A DNA stretch of 64,000 nucleotides from a candidate division CSSED10-310 bacterium (GCA_016931515.1 JAFGEQ010000006.1:88649-152648); one strand, 5' to 3'. Numbered from the stretch's first letter, positions 35,622-45,240 are shown. Notes: a model not told the origin generated them from the sequence alone. Program-made: numbers and translations.

Positions 35622-37220
35622 TTGCGGGTGGCACTGGTGTATCCGGCTCCTTATGCCATTGGAATGTCCAACCTGGCCATTCATCTTGTTTATGCTGCAT
35701 TCAACGCTATTCCAGGTGTTGCCTGTCATCGTTTTTTTGCAGATTCCTCTGTGCTGGATCAGCGAATCGCAGATACTCCGCTCAAACCACGCAGCATCGA
35801 AACGGGTGATTCATTATCAAGCTATCATGTGATTGCATTTTCTCTGAATTATGAGAACGATCTGCTGAATATTCCTCGGATCCTGAACGGAGCCGGCATT
35901 CCGGTGCGCGTTTCGAAACGTGGATCTTCTGAACCGATAGTAATTGCCGGAGGTGTCATTGCGACAATCAATCCAGAGGTTTTAGCTCCATTTATTGACG
36001 CCTTTATTCTGGGGGAATCTGAAGAGATTATTCCCCCTTTGACCTCTGCCCTTGCAGATGTCTGGGTCACCACTCGTAACAGGGCGGAAACCCATGCAGT
36101 TATCGCTCAAATACCTGGGGTATACATTCCGGCATGGTACGAACCCATCTATGATCGCAGTGGCCGATACACGGATATAAGGTCTAACGAATCGTTTCCC
36201 CTGTCCCCGTTAAAAAGACGCTTCATCCCTGATTTGAACAAGGTTCCAGGTAGTATGATCATTAGTACTCCCCACACCGAATTTCAGCGGATGCACTTGG
36301 TCGAAATCAGCCGGGGTTGCCCCCGCACATGCAGATTCTGTCTGATTCCGCGATGTTATGGTCCCTTCCGTTATCGTTCGGTGGACACAATTTTGAGTGA
36401 AGCGAAACACGCACCGAAAAACTGGCGAATCGGTTTATTGGGTGCCGGTGGAGCGGATCATCCGGGGTTAAAGGATATTTGTCGGCGGCTGGCTGAAGAG
36501 CACTATCGTTTCACATTTTCATCACTACACACAACCGGAATCACGGACGAGTTATCCTTTCGGATAAGAGAAGCCGGCCCTAAAACACTGACGTTAGCCC
36601 CGGAAGTGGGGTCTGATCACCGCCGGCGCCGAATGGGCAAGTTCTTCTCAAATGAGGATATCATCGATGCTGTTCATCGGCTGGCGAGGGATCCAATTCG
36701 GACTATCAAACTCTATTTTATGATTGGTTTACCCGGAGAGACGTCCCGTGATCTTGATGCGATTGTGGAATTATGCAGGACGGTTCAGGGGGAGATTCGA
36801 TCTGCAAACCGTAACAGCCGGACGATTCCGCGTCTGGCTGCAGGTATTTCCTGTTTTGTTCCGAAAGCGATGTCCAGTTTTGAGAGAGCGTCCATGGTTG
36901 ATGAGAAGGATTTGAAAAAGCGACTCGAGCATATCACCAATCAGATGCGATCCATTCGCGAAATGCGGTTTACTCATGACACTCCTCGCTGGGCATCGGT
37001 TCAGGGATTACTCGCCCGTGGGGACAGGAGACTGGCCGACTGGCTGGAAGCATCGTCGATCCCGGGTGCGGACTGGTATAATTTGTTCAAAAGTATCCCA
37101 AAATCTGTTACTTCAGGTATTTACAAACCTGTCAAACTAAGAGAGGTATTGCCTTGGGATCATTTAAAAGTGCCATTGTTTTGCGAAGAGGGACCGGGAT
37201 TGGAAACACGTCATGCATGA
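35622..37220 (+). CDS. radical SAM protein of the B12-binding-domain type (COG1032)
   Basis: 532 residues from the TTG used here. The N-terminal half resembles a cobalamin-binding Rossmann domain (VALVYPAPYAIGMSNLAIH, IVIAGGVIATINPEVLAPF). The radical SAM core carries the cluster cysteines C233, C237, C240 (GCPRTCRFC), and the LPWDHLKV ending is common in this group. Substrate unknown; relatives are widespread and many lack assigned function. The frame stays open back to 35538 without an ATG, GTG or TTG, and the upstream residues look protein-like (SPGDGWKLR), so the true start may be a rare codon. It overlaps larE by 8 bases. Confidence 0.85.
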   Translation: MRVALVYPAPYAIGMSNLAIHLVYAAFNAIPGVACHRFFADSSVLDQRIADTPLKPRSIETGDSLSSYHVIAFSLNYENDLLNIPRILNGAGIPVRVSKRGSSEPIVIAGGVIATINPEVLAPFIDAFILGESEEIIPPLTSALADVWVTTRNRAETHAVIAQIPGVYIPAWYEPIYDRSGRYTDIRSNESFPLSPLKRRFIPDLNKVPGSMIISTPHTEFQRMHLVEISRGCPRTCRFCLIPRCYGPFRYRSVDTILSEAKHAPKNWRIGLLGAGGADHPGLKDICRRLAEEHYRFTFSSLHTTGITDELSFRIREAGPKTLTLAPEVGSDHRRRRMGKFFSNEDIIDAVHRLARDPIRTIKLYFMIGLPGETSRDLDAIVELCRTVQGEIRSANRNSRTIPRLAAGISCFVPKAMSSFERASMVDEKDLKKRLEHITNQMRSIREMRFTHDTPRWASVQGLLARGDRRLADWLEASSIPGADWYNLFKSIPKSVTSGIYKPVKLREVLPWDHLKVPLFCEEGPGLETRHA

Positions 37221-38007
37221 AACGAAAATAGCGCGCGTAAGGGAGCATCTTCTTCAATTGGAGTCGGTATTGATTGCCGCATCCGGAGGTGTGGATTCAT
37301 GCCTGCTTCTGGCGATAGCAGCCGAGACTCCGATGGTCAATGTTCATATGGCCACAGTTGAATCACCTGCACATCCTGCCTGGGAATTGGAACGATGCAC
37401 TCAATTGAGCCTCCAATACGGTATTCAGCACCATCTGGTGAAAGTCGATGAACTCGCCCATCCCTTGATCAGAAACAATGGTCCGGATCGCTGTTTTCAT
37501 TGCAAATATCAACGATATCAACTTTTACTCGATCTTTGCAGATCAATCGGTTTGCTTCATGTTTTGGACGGCAGTAATGCGGATGATCTGAAGGATAACA
37601 GACCCGGCACGGCTGCCATTCGGGAGTTGGGTATTCAAATGCCGTTAGCGGATGCGGATTTTACCAAGAAGGAAATTCGCGAGGCGGCGAGGGAGAAGGG
37701 GTTGTCCATGTGGAATGCACCCTCCTCTGCTTGTCTTTACACCAGGATTCCAATGGGTGAATCGTTGGATTATTACCGAATTCAGCGAGTTGGAGCAGCA
37801 GAAAAGATCCTGATTGATGCCGGTTATCTGATGGTACGGGTCAGAGATCATGGTGTGATGGCTCGAATCGAATTACCTCTGGACGAGATTTTTCGATTTT
37901 TGACAGATCCGGACAAGGAGCGGATCATTAAAGAAATTAAGGGTACGGGGTACCGGTTTATTGCAGTCGATGCAGAAGGATATCGTAAAGGGAACATGTC
38001 GTTGTAG
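37213..38007 (+). CDS. larE: ATP-dependent sulfur transferase LarE
   Basis: 264 residues of the PP-loop family: SGGVDS at 24-29, LDGSNADDLKDNRPG, and WNAPSSACLYTRIP. LarE adds sulfur to the pyridinium dinucleotide precursor of the nickel-pincer cofactor. Three cysteines, C94 and C97 in CFHC and C174 in SSAC, match the cluster-binding set of the [4Fe-4S] type of LarE rather than the single sacrificial cysteine type. larB and larC are not in the window, so the protein could serve another sulfur-insertion reaction. It is coupled to the radical SAM gene. Confidence 0.88.
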   Translation: MHETKIARVREHLLQLESVLIAASGGVDSCLLLAIAAETPMVNVHMATVESPAHPAWELERCTQLSLQYGIQHHLVKVDELAHPLIRNNGPDRCFHCKYQRYQLLLDLCRSIGLLHVLDGSNADDLKDNRPGTAAIRELGIQMPLADADFTKKEIREAAREKGLSMWNAPSSACLYTRIPMGESLDYYRIQRVGAAEKILIDAGYLMVRVRDHGVMARIELPLDEIFRFLTDPDKERIIKEIKGTGYRFIAVDAEGYRKGNMSL

Positions 38008-38015
38008 CATCTCTT

Positions 38016-38043
38016 TGAGCGCAGGGCTCATTTGATTTTTTTT
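38016..38043 (+). terminator. weak intrinsic terminator after larE
   Basis: A 5-bp stem TGAGC/GCTCA with a five-base loop (38016-38030) is followed within five bases by eight T (38036-38043). The stem is short, so efficiency is doubtful. Confidence 0.4.
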
Positions 38044-38113
38044 GGTCAATCGGGAATGATGAATGCAGTCATCCTTGTGAAACTCTGAATGAGCTTGCTG
38101 AAGTGAGTATATT

Positions 38114-41100
38114 GTGCAAACGAATTATCTGGCGACCCGAATCTGGGTCATAAGTGTCTTTCTCAGCGTATTGAGCATCACGATTCTCTGCCTGTTATGG
38201 TTGAATGAAGAGAAACAGACAGTCGAGCAGGCTGCTTTGCAGGATGTGGTACAGCAGAAGACCTTCGGGATTCACCATCTCGCAGATCTCTTGAATCAGC
38301 AGGTGAACACAGCCTTTATACTCGGACATTCTCTTGCCCTGCGGCAGAGCATTATGACTTACACGCAGGATATACTTCAGAAAACCAGCGATGTTCGGAA
38401 ATCGGATCTTGCGTCGGAGATTGGCAAATGGGTATCCAGCGATAGAGACTCCGAGGAATTTCAACACATATCCACTTCACTGGAGGCCGTATTTTTACGT
38501 GACGTGATTGATTCATCAGAATCCATCATTGATGAAATTGTTATCACAGATGCTCTGGGCTTCGTTCGGATTGCGTCTCATTCTCCAGAAGAACTGTATG
38601 TATTCGACAATGAGTGGTGGCAGAGAACGCTGAAATTACAACCCGGACAAATTTACAGATTCTATTCGACCGGCCATGAATACGCCGAATATCTGCATTT
38701 GTGCCTCCCTCTATACAATGATGAAGGGAAGGATCCAGTCGGAGTAATCAGATTACGTCTTCAGTTAGAGCAGTTATTTTCTTCTGCGTTGATTATTGGC
38801 GATCACCGGGCTAATGGAATTTGCTTCATCACAGACGATGGTCACGTCTATCCCGATATCAAACCGGACGGACTGATATCGATCAGTGACGTTAAATTTC
38901 TTACCAAACGAACCGTTGATGTGTATCCGATCCCAGATCGATCACTGGCCTTCGCCAGCGGCTCCCTTTCAGGACGCATTCCTTCATTGCTGCCAAACCT
39001 TGATTGGACTGTTGCGGCATACGCGCCGATTCCCAGAGTAACCAGTTTTTATCATCCTGTGTTTCATCGAGTCCTGATGATATGGTTAGCAGCAATAGCG
39101 ATAATTATGCTTGTATCGTATCAGTTGGCAGCGTGGATCAGTCAACCGTTTTTCTTGTTCATAAAGGGAATTCGCGTACTGTCTAAAGGTGTCCCATCAA
39201 CCAGCCCATTCGGGTCTGAAAAATCATCTCTGCCTGATCTTGCAGAGATTGAGAACCAATTATTCAAGACGATGGAACAAACATCGATGCTGGCCACCAA
39301 ATCACTCAGAGAATCGATGGCTTCATTGGAAGCTTTATCGGATATGACTCAGGAGGCTGCATTGGAGTATGACCGCCGGATAATTGCAGAATCCCTTTTG
39401 AGAATTTCGGTCCGGAAGTTTAATGCCGATGCCGGTGTTCTGCTTATACACAATCCAGACTATAAATCGCCGATGAAACTGCAGTTTAACCTGACGGATG
39501 AACAGATCAATTCTTATACATCTCTAATACTGCACGATGCACCATCCAAAAAAATATATTTTTCCTGGGACCATATGGCACACGAAACGGTATGGAGGGA
39601 TGGTTTCCAAGTCATTGTTTCAGTTCCGGTCCGCACCCGGCAGTCTAAATTCGGCACGATGTATCTTCTGTTTCAAAAAGCAGTTGAGACTGATTTTGAA
39701 AAAGATACAACTTTGGATCTTCTTGCCCAGCAGTGTGCGGTCTACACATCGCGAAGCGGTCTTTTTCATGAACTTGACCGTCAGATAAGCTTTACCGAGG
39801 GTGTTCTTTCCGGTATCCCATGGTTTATTTGCGCGATTGACTCCCAGATGAAGATTACATGGCACAATAACAGGAAAGAGATCCGTTTTTTCAATGACAT
39901 GGAAAAGCTGATCGGCACAAAATGCTGTCTTGCCATCAGAGGCCGGGACAGCATTTGTCCGGACTGCCCTGTAAAGCAGACAATCCATGATTGCCGAGCG
40001 CATGAAGTGACACAGCAATGGATTGGGCCATCTGGCGAAACGCAATGGGTTAAATTAAATTCATTCCCATTAAAAGATGAAACAGGTCAGATGCGTTCCG
40101 CCATTCTGTTCATCCATGACATCTCATCCGAGATTGAAACTCATTCAGAAATAAGGCGATTTGCCAGAGCCATCGATTGTATCGGCGAAGCGGTGATTAT
40201 TACCGATATGGAGGGTCGGATCGTCTTTACCAATAAAGCATTCTCCCGAATCTTTCAGTATTCGGAGATTGAGGTGAAAGGTCACCGCATCGAGTTATTG
40301 TTTCCGACCGAAGACGCCGGTATTCATAAAAAAATAACGGCAGCGATCAACTGGGATCGCATCTGGATGATGGAAATGGAAATGCTCAAACGGGATGATC
40401 AACGCATCCCGGCATCGCTGACAGCGTCTCTTGTTATTGATGAGACAGGCAATGCCATCGGAAAAGTAATCACTTGTTTTGATTTATCGGTCAGGCTGCA
40501 ACGGGAGAAGCAAGTCATCCAACATTACAAGGAACTGGAGATCTTACATAAAATCAATCAGTTACTAATACAAACCCCTGATCTTCGCGAGGTACTTCAA
40601 CAGATTCTCTCGCAGATAGCGACATTCACCGGCTGTCAATCCGGTGCTGTTCTATTGTATGATCCGGACACATCTGATGAAAGACGAGTTGGCAATCTCC
40701 TGTTCGACCCCAGAAAACCGGGAATTATAACTGAGATGAGTATACCGGGGTATTTTGCGAAATTTGTCGAGGAGTTTCGACAGGGACGAGAATCACCTTT
40801 ACTTCAGAGGCTTGGATGTTCCAGTGAGCCGATGATACTGAACAGCCTTCAAAGTGAAACGTCCATCGAAAGCAAGTTGTTCACAAAGATGGGATTTCAT
40901 GCCATGTTGGCCATTCCTGTTCGTTCACAGTCAGTTCAACTCGGCATCCTTTTCCTGTTCAGTTCCCATTCCTTTCACTTCCAGCACGATAATCTGGATA
41001 TTTACAATTCGATCGCAACCCAAGTGGGCATATCGCTTTACGCCCGTTTTCTTCAAGAACGTCTGCTGAGGGACGCCCGATATATTCTAACCGGGGAAAT

Positions 41101-41779
41101 TTTAGCACGTATTGGTGGAGATGTCCGTCAGGTTGTTCAGGGGCTGGAAGCATCAAGGCATCTTGTGGAAAAGGCGATCCGCATTCAATCATGGTCCGGA
41201 ATCAGCGGGGGCTGGGATACACTGAACAGGCAAATATGGCAACTTTATCAATTAAATCTAAATATTCTGGCTTATGGATCCGAAGATCAGAAACTGTTTT
41301 TCCCGGAGAATATCAACCATCTGGTCAAAAAGTGGATATCCCAATTCAAGAGTTTGTCTTTCACAGAGAAAATTCCCATCAATTTTACCGGTTCCCAAGG
41401 GATATCGGATGTATATATCAATAAAGTGACAATCCAGAGAGCGTTCACGAACCTGCTGACACTTACGGTGGACGCCTGTTCGTCATTACGGGAAGCCTGT
41501 ATCGATATTCGGATTCTTGAATCGTCCGGTGGGAGTGAATTTTATGCAATCGATCTGGATTACACTCACAGCCCGAATAATCATCTCGGAACCCTGATTC
41601 AAAATAAACGTGACATTTTGCGAGTCCCATCGACAGAGACACCGGATGAAACTCCACTGCTTTTATCCGAAGCGTTCCGTTGTATAGCAGATCACAAAGG
41701 GCAGTTGATGAATCTAACGAACGACAGCTGGGATAAAATCAGGATCGTTTTACCCAGATATCCCGTCCGATCCGCGTGA
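38114..41779 (+). CDS. membrane sensor with Cache, GAF and PAS domains and a degenerate histidine kinase end
   Basis: 1221 residues from a GTG start. Order: a membrane helix (about 9-29), an extracytoplasmic Cache-like sensor (30-325), a second helix (about 328-348), a linker, GAF (about 415-560), PAS (570-690) with a cysteine cluster C604, C605, C615, C618, PAS (695-795, AIITDMEGRIVFTNKAFSRIF-like), GAF (about 810-975), then a remnant of HisKA/HATPase. The phospho-acceptor site reads IGGD (1000-1003) where IAHE is expected, the N box keeps only its first asparagine (NLLTLTVDA) and no DxGxG G1 box is visible. It is therefore probably a pseudokinase receptor. The 3' end overlaps coaBC by 30 bases. 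Confidence 0.82.
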   Translation: MQTNYLATRIWVISVFLSVLSITILCLLWLNEEKQTVEQAALQDVVQQKTFGIHHLADLLNQQVNTAFILGHSLALRQSIMTYTQDILQKTSDVRKSDLASEIGKWVSSDRDSEEFQHISTSLEAVFLRDVIDSSESIIDEIVITDALGFVRIASHSPEELYVFDNEWWQRTLKLQPGQIYRFYSTGHEYAEYLHLCLPLYNDEGKDPVGVIRLRLQLEQLFSSALIIGDHRANGICFITDDGHVYPDIKPDGLISISDVKFLTKRTVDVYPIPDRSLAFASGSLSGRIPSLLPNLDWTVAAYAPIPRVTSFYHPVFHRVLMIWLAAIAIIMLVSYQLAAWISQPFFLFIKGIRVLSKGVPSTSPFGSEKSSLPDLAEIENQLFKTMEQTSMLATKSLRESMASLEALSDMTQEAALEYDRRIIAESLLRISVRKFNADAGVLLIHNPDYKSPMKLQFNLTDEQINSYTSLILHDAPSKKIYFSWDHMAHETVWRDGFQVIVSVPVRTRQSKFGTMYLLFQKAVETDFEKDTTLDLLAQQCAVYTSRSGLFHELDRQISFTEGVLSGIPWFICAIDSQMKITWHNNRKEIRFFNDMEKLIGTKCCLAIRGRDSICPDCPVKQTIHDCRAHEVTQQWIGPSGETQWVKLNSFPLKDETGQMRSAILFIHDISSEIETHSEIRRFARAIDCIGEAVIITDMEGRIVFTNKAFSRIFQYSEIEVKGHRIELLFPTEDAGIHKKITAAINWDRIWMMEMEMLKRDDQRIPASLTASLVIDETGNAIGKVITCFDLSVRLQREKQVIQHYKELEILHKINQLLIQTPDLREVLQQILSQIATFTGCQSGAVLLYDPDTSDERRVGNLLFDPRKPGIITEMSIPGYFAKFVEEFRQGRESPLLQRLGCSSEPMILNSLQSETSIESKLFTKMGFHAMLAIPVRSQSVQLGILFLFSSHSFHFQHDNLDIYNSIATQVGISLYARFLQERLLRDARYILTGEILARIGGDVRQVVQGLEASRHLVEKAIRIQSWSGISGGWDTLNRQIWQLYQLNLNILAYGSEDQKLFFPENINHLVKKWISQFKSLSFTEKIPINFTGSQGISDVYINKVTIQRAFTNLLTLTVDACSSLREACIDIRILESSGGSEFYAIDLDYTHSPNNHLGTLIQNKRDILRVPSTETPDETPLLLSEAFRCIADHKGQLMNLTNDSWDKIRIVLPRYPVRSA

Positions 41780-42997
41780 CGAGCCGGGTTCACTCAATAG
41801 TTTCAGGCACTTATCTAGAATTATTTCGGCCATCTCGCGTTTGGAACACACCGGTATATTTATAACATTTCCAGTTCGATCCAGGATGAAGCCGGAATTA
41901 AAATCCGAATCGAAGCCACATCCGGTTTGATTCACGTTATTCACAACAATTGCATCCAGCTTTTTTTCTTGTAGTTTCCTCTTCGCTTCCTGATCCAGAT
42001 TTTCCGTCTCGGCGGCAAAACCAATAATTATTTGATTCGCCCGGCGGGAATTTGCGACTCTCTTCAGGATATCGTCATTTTGTGTCAATTCCAGAGATAC
42101 GGTTTGCGATAATCCTTTTTTCCATTTTCCCGGATGAGTGATTGTAGGTTTCCAATCCGATACGGCTGCCGTCATGATGATAATGGTTGCTTGACCTGAT
42201 GCTGCCATCACCGCCTGACCCATTTGATCGGCTGTTGTGATCTCAACACGGGAAACCGCGGCATGAGGTTTAACAGCAACCGGTCCGGAAATTACTTCTA
42301 CGTCAGCACCGCGTTCAGCCGCGGCGGCTGCAATGGCATACCCCATCTTACCTGACGACCTGTTGCTGATGAACCTGACCGGGTCGATTGCTTCGCGTGT
42401 CGGACCTGCCGTGATTAAAACTCGTTGTCCAACCAGGTCTCTCTTCCTGCCGATAATTGCTCCGGCCAGATCCGCTATCACTCCCGGATCCGACATCCGA
42501 CCTGTTCCTACATGCCCGCATGCTACTTCACCTGTATCGGGACCGGAAACATTCACACCACGTTGAACAAGAACAGCCAGATTAGCCTGGACCGCCTGGT
42601 TGACAAACATTTTCGGATTCATCGCGGGCGCAATCAGAACGGGGCCACTGAACGCGAGGAGGAATGTTGAAAGGAAGTCATCAGCGATTCCATTGGCCCA
42701 TTTTCCAATGATATTAGCTGTAGCTGGAGCTATAATAGCGGCATCCGCCCAATCCGCAAGAGCGATATGGCCGATTTGCCGCTCATTGTCATGCTGATCG
42801 AACATCCCGGTAATCACCGGATGCCCGGATAGAGCTTTTAAAGTTTCGGGGCCGATAAATTCGCACGCATTTCGGGTCATGATGACCTGTACTTCATACC
42901 CACGGTTTCTTAGAATCCGAGTCATCTCAGCCGATTTATATGCGGCGATCCCACCGGTTATACCCAGGACCAGATTGAATTTGTTTCGTTCCGGCAT
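41750..42997 (-). CDS. coaBC: bifunctional CoaBC (PPC synthetase and decarboxylase)
   Basis: 415 residues. The N-terminal flavoprotein CoaC half has GITGGIAAYKSAEM, IAPATANIIGKWANGIADDFLS and APAMNPKMF with the conserved asparagine. The C-terminal CoaB half has VLITAGPTREAIDPVRFISNRSSGKMG, AAVSDWKP and the NDDILKRV and GFAAET motifs. It converts phosphopantothenate and cysteine to phosphopantetheine via CTP. It is the last gene of yicC-remA-gmk-rpoZ-coaBC, a common bacterial order. Confidence 0.96.
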   Translation of the reverse strand: MPERNKFNLVLGITGGIAAYKSAEMTRILRNRGYEVQVIMTRNACEFIGPETLKALSGHPVITGMFDQHDNERQIGHIALADWADAAIIAPATANIIGKWANGIADDFLSTFLLAFSGPVLIAPAMNPKMFVNQAVQANLAVLVQRGVNVSGPDTGEVACGHVGTGRMSDPGVIADLAGAIIGRKRDLVGQRVLITAGPTREAIDPVRFISNRSSGKMGYAIAAAAAERGADVEVISGPVAVKPHAAVSRVEITTADQMGQAVMAASGQATIIIMTAAVSDWKPTITHPGKWKKGLSQTVSLELTQNDDILKRVANSRRANQIIIGFAAETENLDQEAKRKLQEKKLDAIVVNNVNQTGCGFDSDFNSGFILDRTGNVINIPVCSKREMAEIILDKCLKLLSEPGSSRGSDGISG

Positions 42998-43014
42998 AAA
43001 CCTACGGATTCAGA

Positions 43015-43419
43015 TCATTCATCGGCATCCGGAAACAGGTTATCCAGATCCGAATCCGACTCGTCGTCCGTTTCCTCATCTTCCTGATCGGACTCAGTTT
43101 CAGACACATCGTCGAATATCTTAATTTCGCGTTTCTCAATTCTATCCGGACGTTCCGGCCTCTCAACAACCGGTAGTGATTCCTGGGCAACAAGAGTGTC
43201 TTTTCGAAGCGCGTCCATCTCTTCCTGGCTGAGTTCATACCAGTCAACTTTGCCCTTGACAAATTCCTCCAGAGCCATCGATGTGACTTTCAAGGTTTTA
43301 CTGTCGAAGTAAGGCCGCAATCCCTTCTGAATCTGCTTGGCTCGTTTCGATACCACAAGCACTGCCCGATGCCGGCTGTCAACACTGCCTAACCACTTTT
43401 CCAATTTCTGTTCATTCAT
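43015..43419 (-). CDS. rpoZ: RNA polymerase omega subunit with a long acidic tail
   Basis: 134 residues. The first 70 fit omega: SRHRAVLVVSKRAKQIQ, then LKVTSMALEEFVKGKVDW corresponding to the KPVTIALEEIAEGKI block. The last 45 residues are almost wholly acidic with serine and threonine, an unusual extension. Location between gmk and coaBC is standard for rpoZ. Omega helps assemble the beta-prime subunit and can bind ppGpp in proteobacteria. Five bases separate it from gmk. Confidence 0.88.
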   Translation of the reverse strand: MNEQKLEKWLGSVDSRHRAVLVVSKRAKQIQKGLRPYFDSKTLKVTSMALEEFVKGKVDWYELSQEEMDALRKDTLVAQESLPVVERPERPDRIEKREIKIFDDVSETESDQEDEETDDESDSDLDNLFPDADE

Positions 43420-43424
43420 CTGCT

Positions 43425-44036
43425 TTATCCTTTTAACCTTTTTTTAATGTTCTGACGGAGCGCGACCCGCCGCGTGCTTAACCTCTCCGCAATAAATATC
43501 GATTCAATCTGGTTAACCGATGTGTCAAGATCATCGTTAACCACAACATAATTATACTTCGAAAATTCATTGATTTCACGTTTTGCATTTATAAGCCGTC
43601 GTCGAAGGTTTTCTTCCGTCTCAGATTGTCTGGCGCGAAGCCGCTCCTCCAAGACGTCAACCGATGGCGGAAGAATGAAAACATATACTGCGTCCCTATA
43701 AATACGTTTCATCTGGAGAGCGCCCTGAACATCGATATCCAAGACCACATCATATCCGGCATCCAGGAGGGATTTCAGGTCTTTTCTCGATGTTCCGTAT
43801 CGCTTTCCATGCACTTCCGCCCATTCAAGAAACGCGTTTTCTTTCACCATCCGATCAAATTCAGTATCCGAGATGAAATGGTAATCATCCCGATCAGTCA
43901 TGTCGCTTCTTGGATCTCGCGTCGTATAGCTGATCGAGTGTTTTAAATTCGGGAAACGCGCCATCATTGCACGAATTAGTGTGGTTTTGCCACCGCCTGA
44001 CGGAGCGGACAGCACCATGCAGAGGCTTTCATTCAT
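43425..44036 (-). CDS. gmk: guanylate kinase
   Basis: 203 residues. P-loop APSGGGKTT (about 11-19), HSISYTTRDPRSDMTDRDDYHF with the GMP-binding arginine and tyrosine residues, FLEWAEVHGKRYGTS, and DIDVQGALQMK. It phosphorylates GMP to GDP with ATP in the cytosol. Its ATG overlaps the stop of the RemA-like gene as ATGA, so the two are translated together. Confidence 0.97.
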   Translation of the reverse strand: MNESLCMVLSAPSGGGKTTLIRAMMARFPNLKHSISYTTRDPRSDMTDRDDYHFISDTEFDRMVKENAFLEWAEVHGKRYGTSRKDLKSLLDAGYDVVLDIDVQGALQMKRIYRDAVYVFILPPSVDVLEERLRARQSETEENLRRRLINAKREINEFSKYNYVVVNDDLDTSVNQIESIFIAERLSTRRVALRQNIKKRLKG

Positions 44037-44284
44037 ATCGCGTCCCTGATTCCCGCCGAATTGAGCCTTTGAACCAGTGTTTCTTCCTGGATACCTGACA
44101 GAACCACCGTTCCGTTATCCAGCAGGATAATCGATCGGGTCCGGCGTCCCTGGGTTGCATCAACCAGATTACGAGCCTGCTTGGCATCTTCCCTTAATCG
44201 TTTCATTGGAGCGGATTCGGGATTTAGAACAGCCAGAATCCGATCCGCAGTGACAAAATTGTTAAATCCTATGTTGACCATCAT
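44033..44284 (-). CDS. remA: RemA/DUF370 family DNA-binding protein
   Basis: 83 residues: NIGFNNFVTADRILAVLNPESAPMKRL then RTRSIILLDNGTVVLSGIQEETLVQRL, the whole-length DUF370 pattern. In Bacillus subtilis RemA forms a DNA-wrapping octamer that activates biofilm matrix genes; its role in other bacteria is open. It sits between yicC and gmk as in many Firmicutes and candidate phyla. The ribosome-binding site GGAG lies within the end of yicC. Confidence 0.92.
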   Translation of the reverse strand: MMVNIGFNNFVTADRILAVLNPESAPMKRLREDAKQARNLVDATQGRRTRSIILLDNGTVVLSGIQEETLVQRLNSAGIRDAI

Positions 44285-44290
44285 AGCCGG

Positions 44291-45169
44291 TTACTCCAAA
44301 TTCTGAACCTGTTCCCGCAATTTCTCGATCTCCAATTTTAAGGTGACAACCATCTGATTGATCTCGATCATCACTGATTTCGATCCGATTGTTGTAATCT
44401 CACGATGAAGTTCCTGGATAGTAAAATCAAGCTCCTTACCGACCGCTCGACTGGAATCTAAAATGTCTTCGATTCTGTTAAGATGACTCTCCAAGCGCGT
44501 CAGCTCCTCGGTCACATCACTTCGAACCGCCCAGATGACCACTTCTTCCTCCAGACGTTTTGAATCCGGCGTCAGATCCCTGCTGATCATCTGGACAGCA
44601 TTCATTAATCGTTCACGCACCACTCCAGGCTGCAATCCCGCGCTGTGGCGTAACTGGCTCAACGTTGCACGAATACCGGAAACTCTTCCTTTCATCTCCT
44701 TCATCAGATGAGTGCCTTCAGCCAGGCGGGATTGGAGAAACTCATCCAACGCCATGTCCAAAGCCCGGAACAGGACAGCCTCCAGATCCGTGTTTTTTTC
44801 TTTCGATGGCAGCGATGTAAACATATCGTTAAATCGAACCAGCCGATCGGCCGTCACTCCATCCGGGATATTGAGTTCCATGGCGAGAAGTTTGATTTCC
44901 CGGCATAAATCTGCGCCATATCCGCGATTGATCACAAGTTCTCCGGTATTGGCAGGAAGAGAATGAAAATCTACATTAACATCCACTTTCCCGCGAGTTA
45001 TTCTTCGTGAGATCGCATCTCTCAGGACCACTTCATAGCGTTGATAACCTCGGGGCATATGGATTTGCAGATTAAAATACCTGTGATTAACTGATCTGAC
45101 ACTGACAGTGACGTCAAATCCGTTTTCAGTCACTCGGCCATCTCCAATCCCCGTCATACTATAAACCAT
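44291..45169 (-). CDS. yicC: YicC/YloC family endoribonuclease
   Basis: About 292 residues. The N-terminus VYSMTGIGDGRV...VSVRSVNHRYFNL and the C-terminal GKELDFTIQELHREITTIGSKS block are the two YicC signatures (YicC_N and DUF1732). Family members have been reported to be RNA endonucleases acting on mRNA or small RNAs. AGGAG seven bases upstream selects the ATG at 45169 over an in-frame ATG at 45193. It is the first gene of the five-gene minus-strand operon. Confidence 0.94.
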   Translation of the reverse strand: MVYSMTGIGDGRVTENGFDVTVSVRSVNHRYFNLQIHMPRGYQRYEVVLRDAISRRITRGKVDVNVDFHSLPANTGELVINRGYGADLCREIKLLAMELNIPDGVTADRLVRFNDMFTSLPSKEKNTDLEAVLFRALDMALDEFLQSRLAEGTHLMKEMKGRVSGIRATLSQLRHSAGLQPGVVRERLMNAVQMISRDLTPDSKRLEEEVVIWAVRSDVTEELTRLESHLNRIEDILDSSRAVGKELDFTIQELHREITTIGSKSVMIEINQMVVTLKLEIEKLREQVQNLE

Positions 45170-45205
45170 GTTCAACTCCTTTGATCTCTCCACAGCGCAG
45201 CATGT

Positions 45206-45233
45206 ATGTTATGCAACAGCCGGCCCGAGTCAA
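45206..45233 (-). promoter_or_regulatory. candidate promoter of the yicC operon
   Basis: On the minus strand TTGACT (45233-45228), a 16-base spacer, then TAACAT (45211-45206): five and four of six matches, 36 bases before the ATG. Confidence 0.5.
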
Positions 45234-45240
45234 GCCGGAC

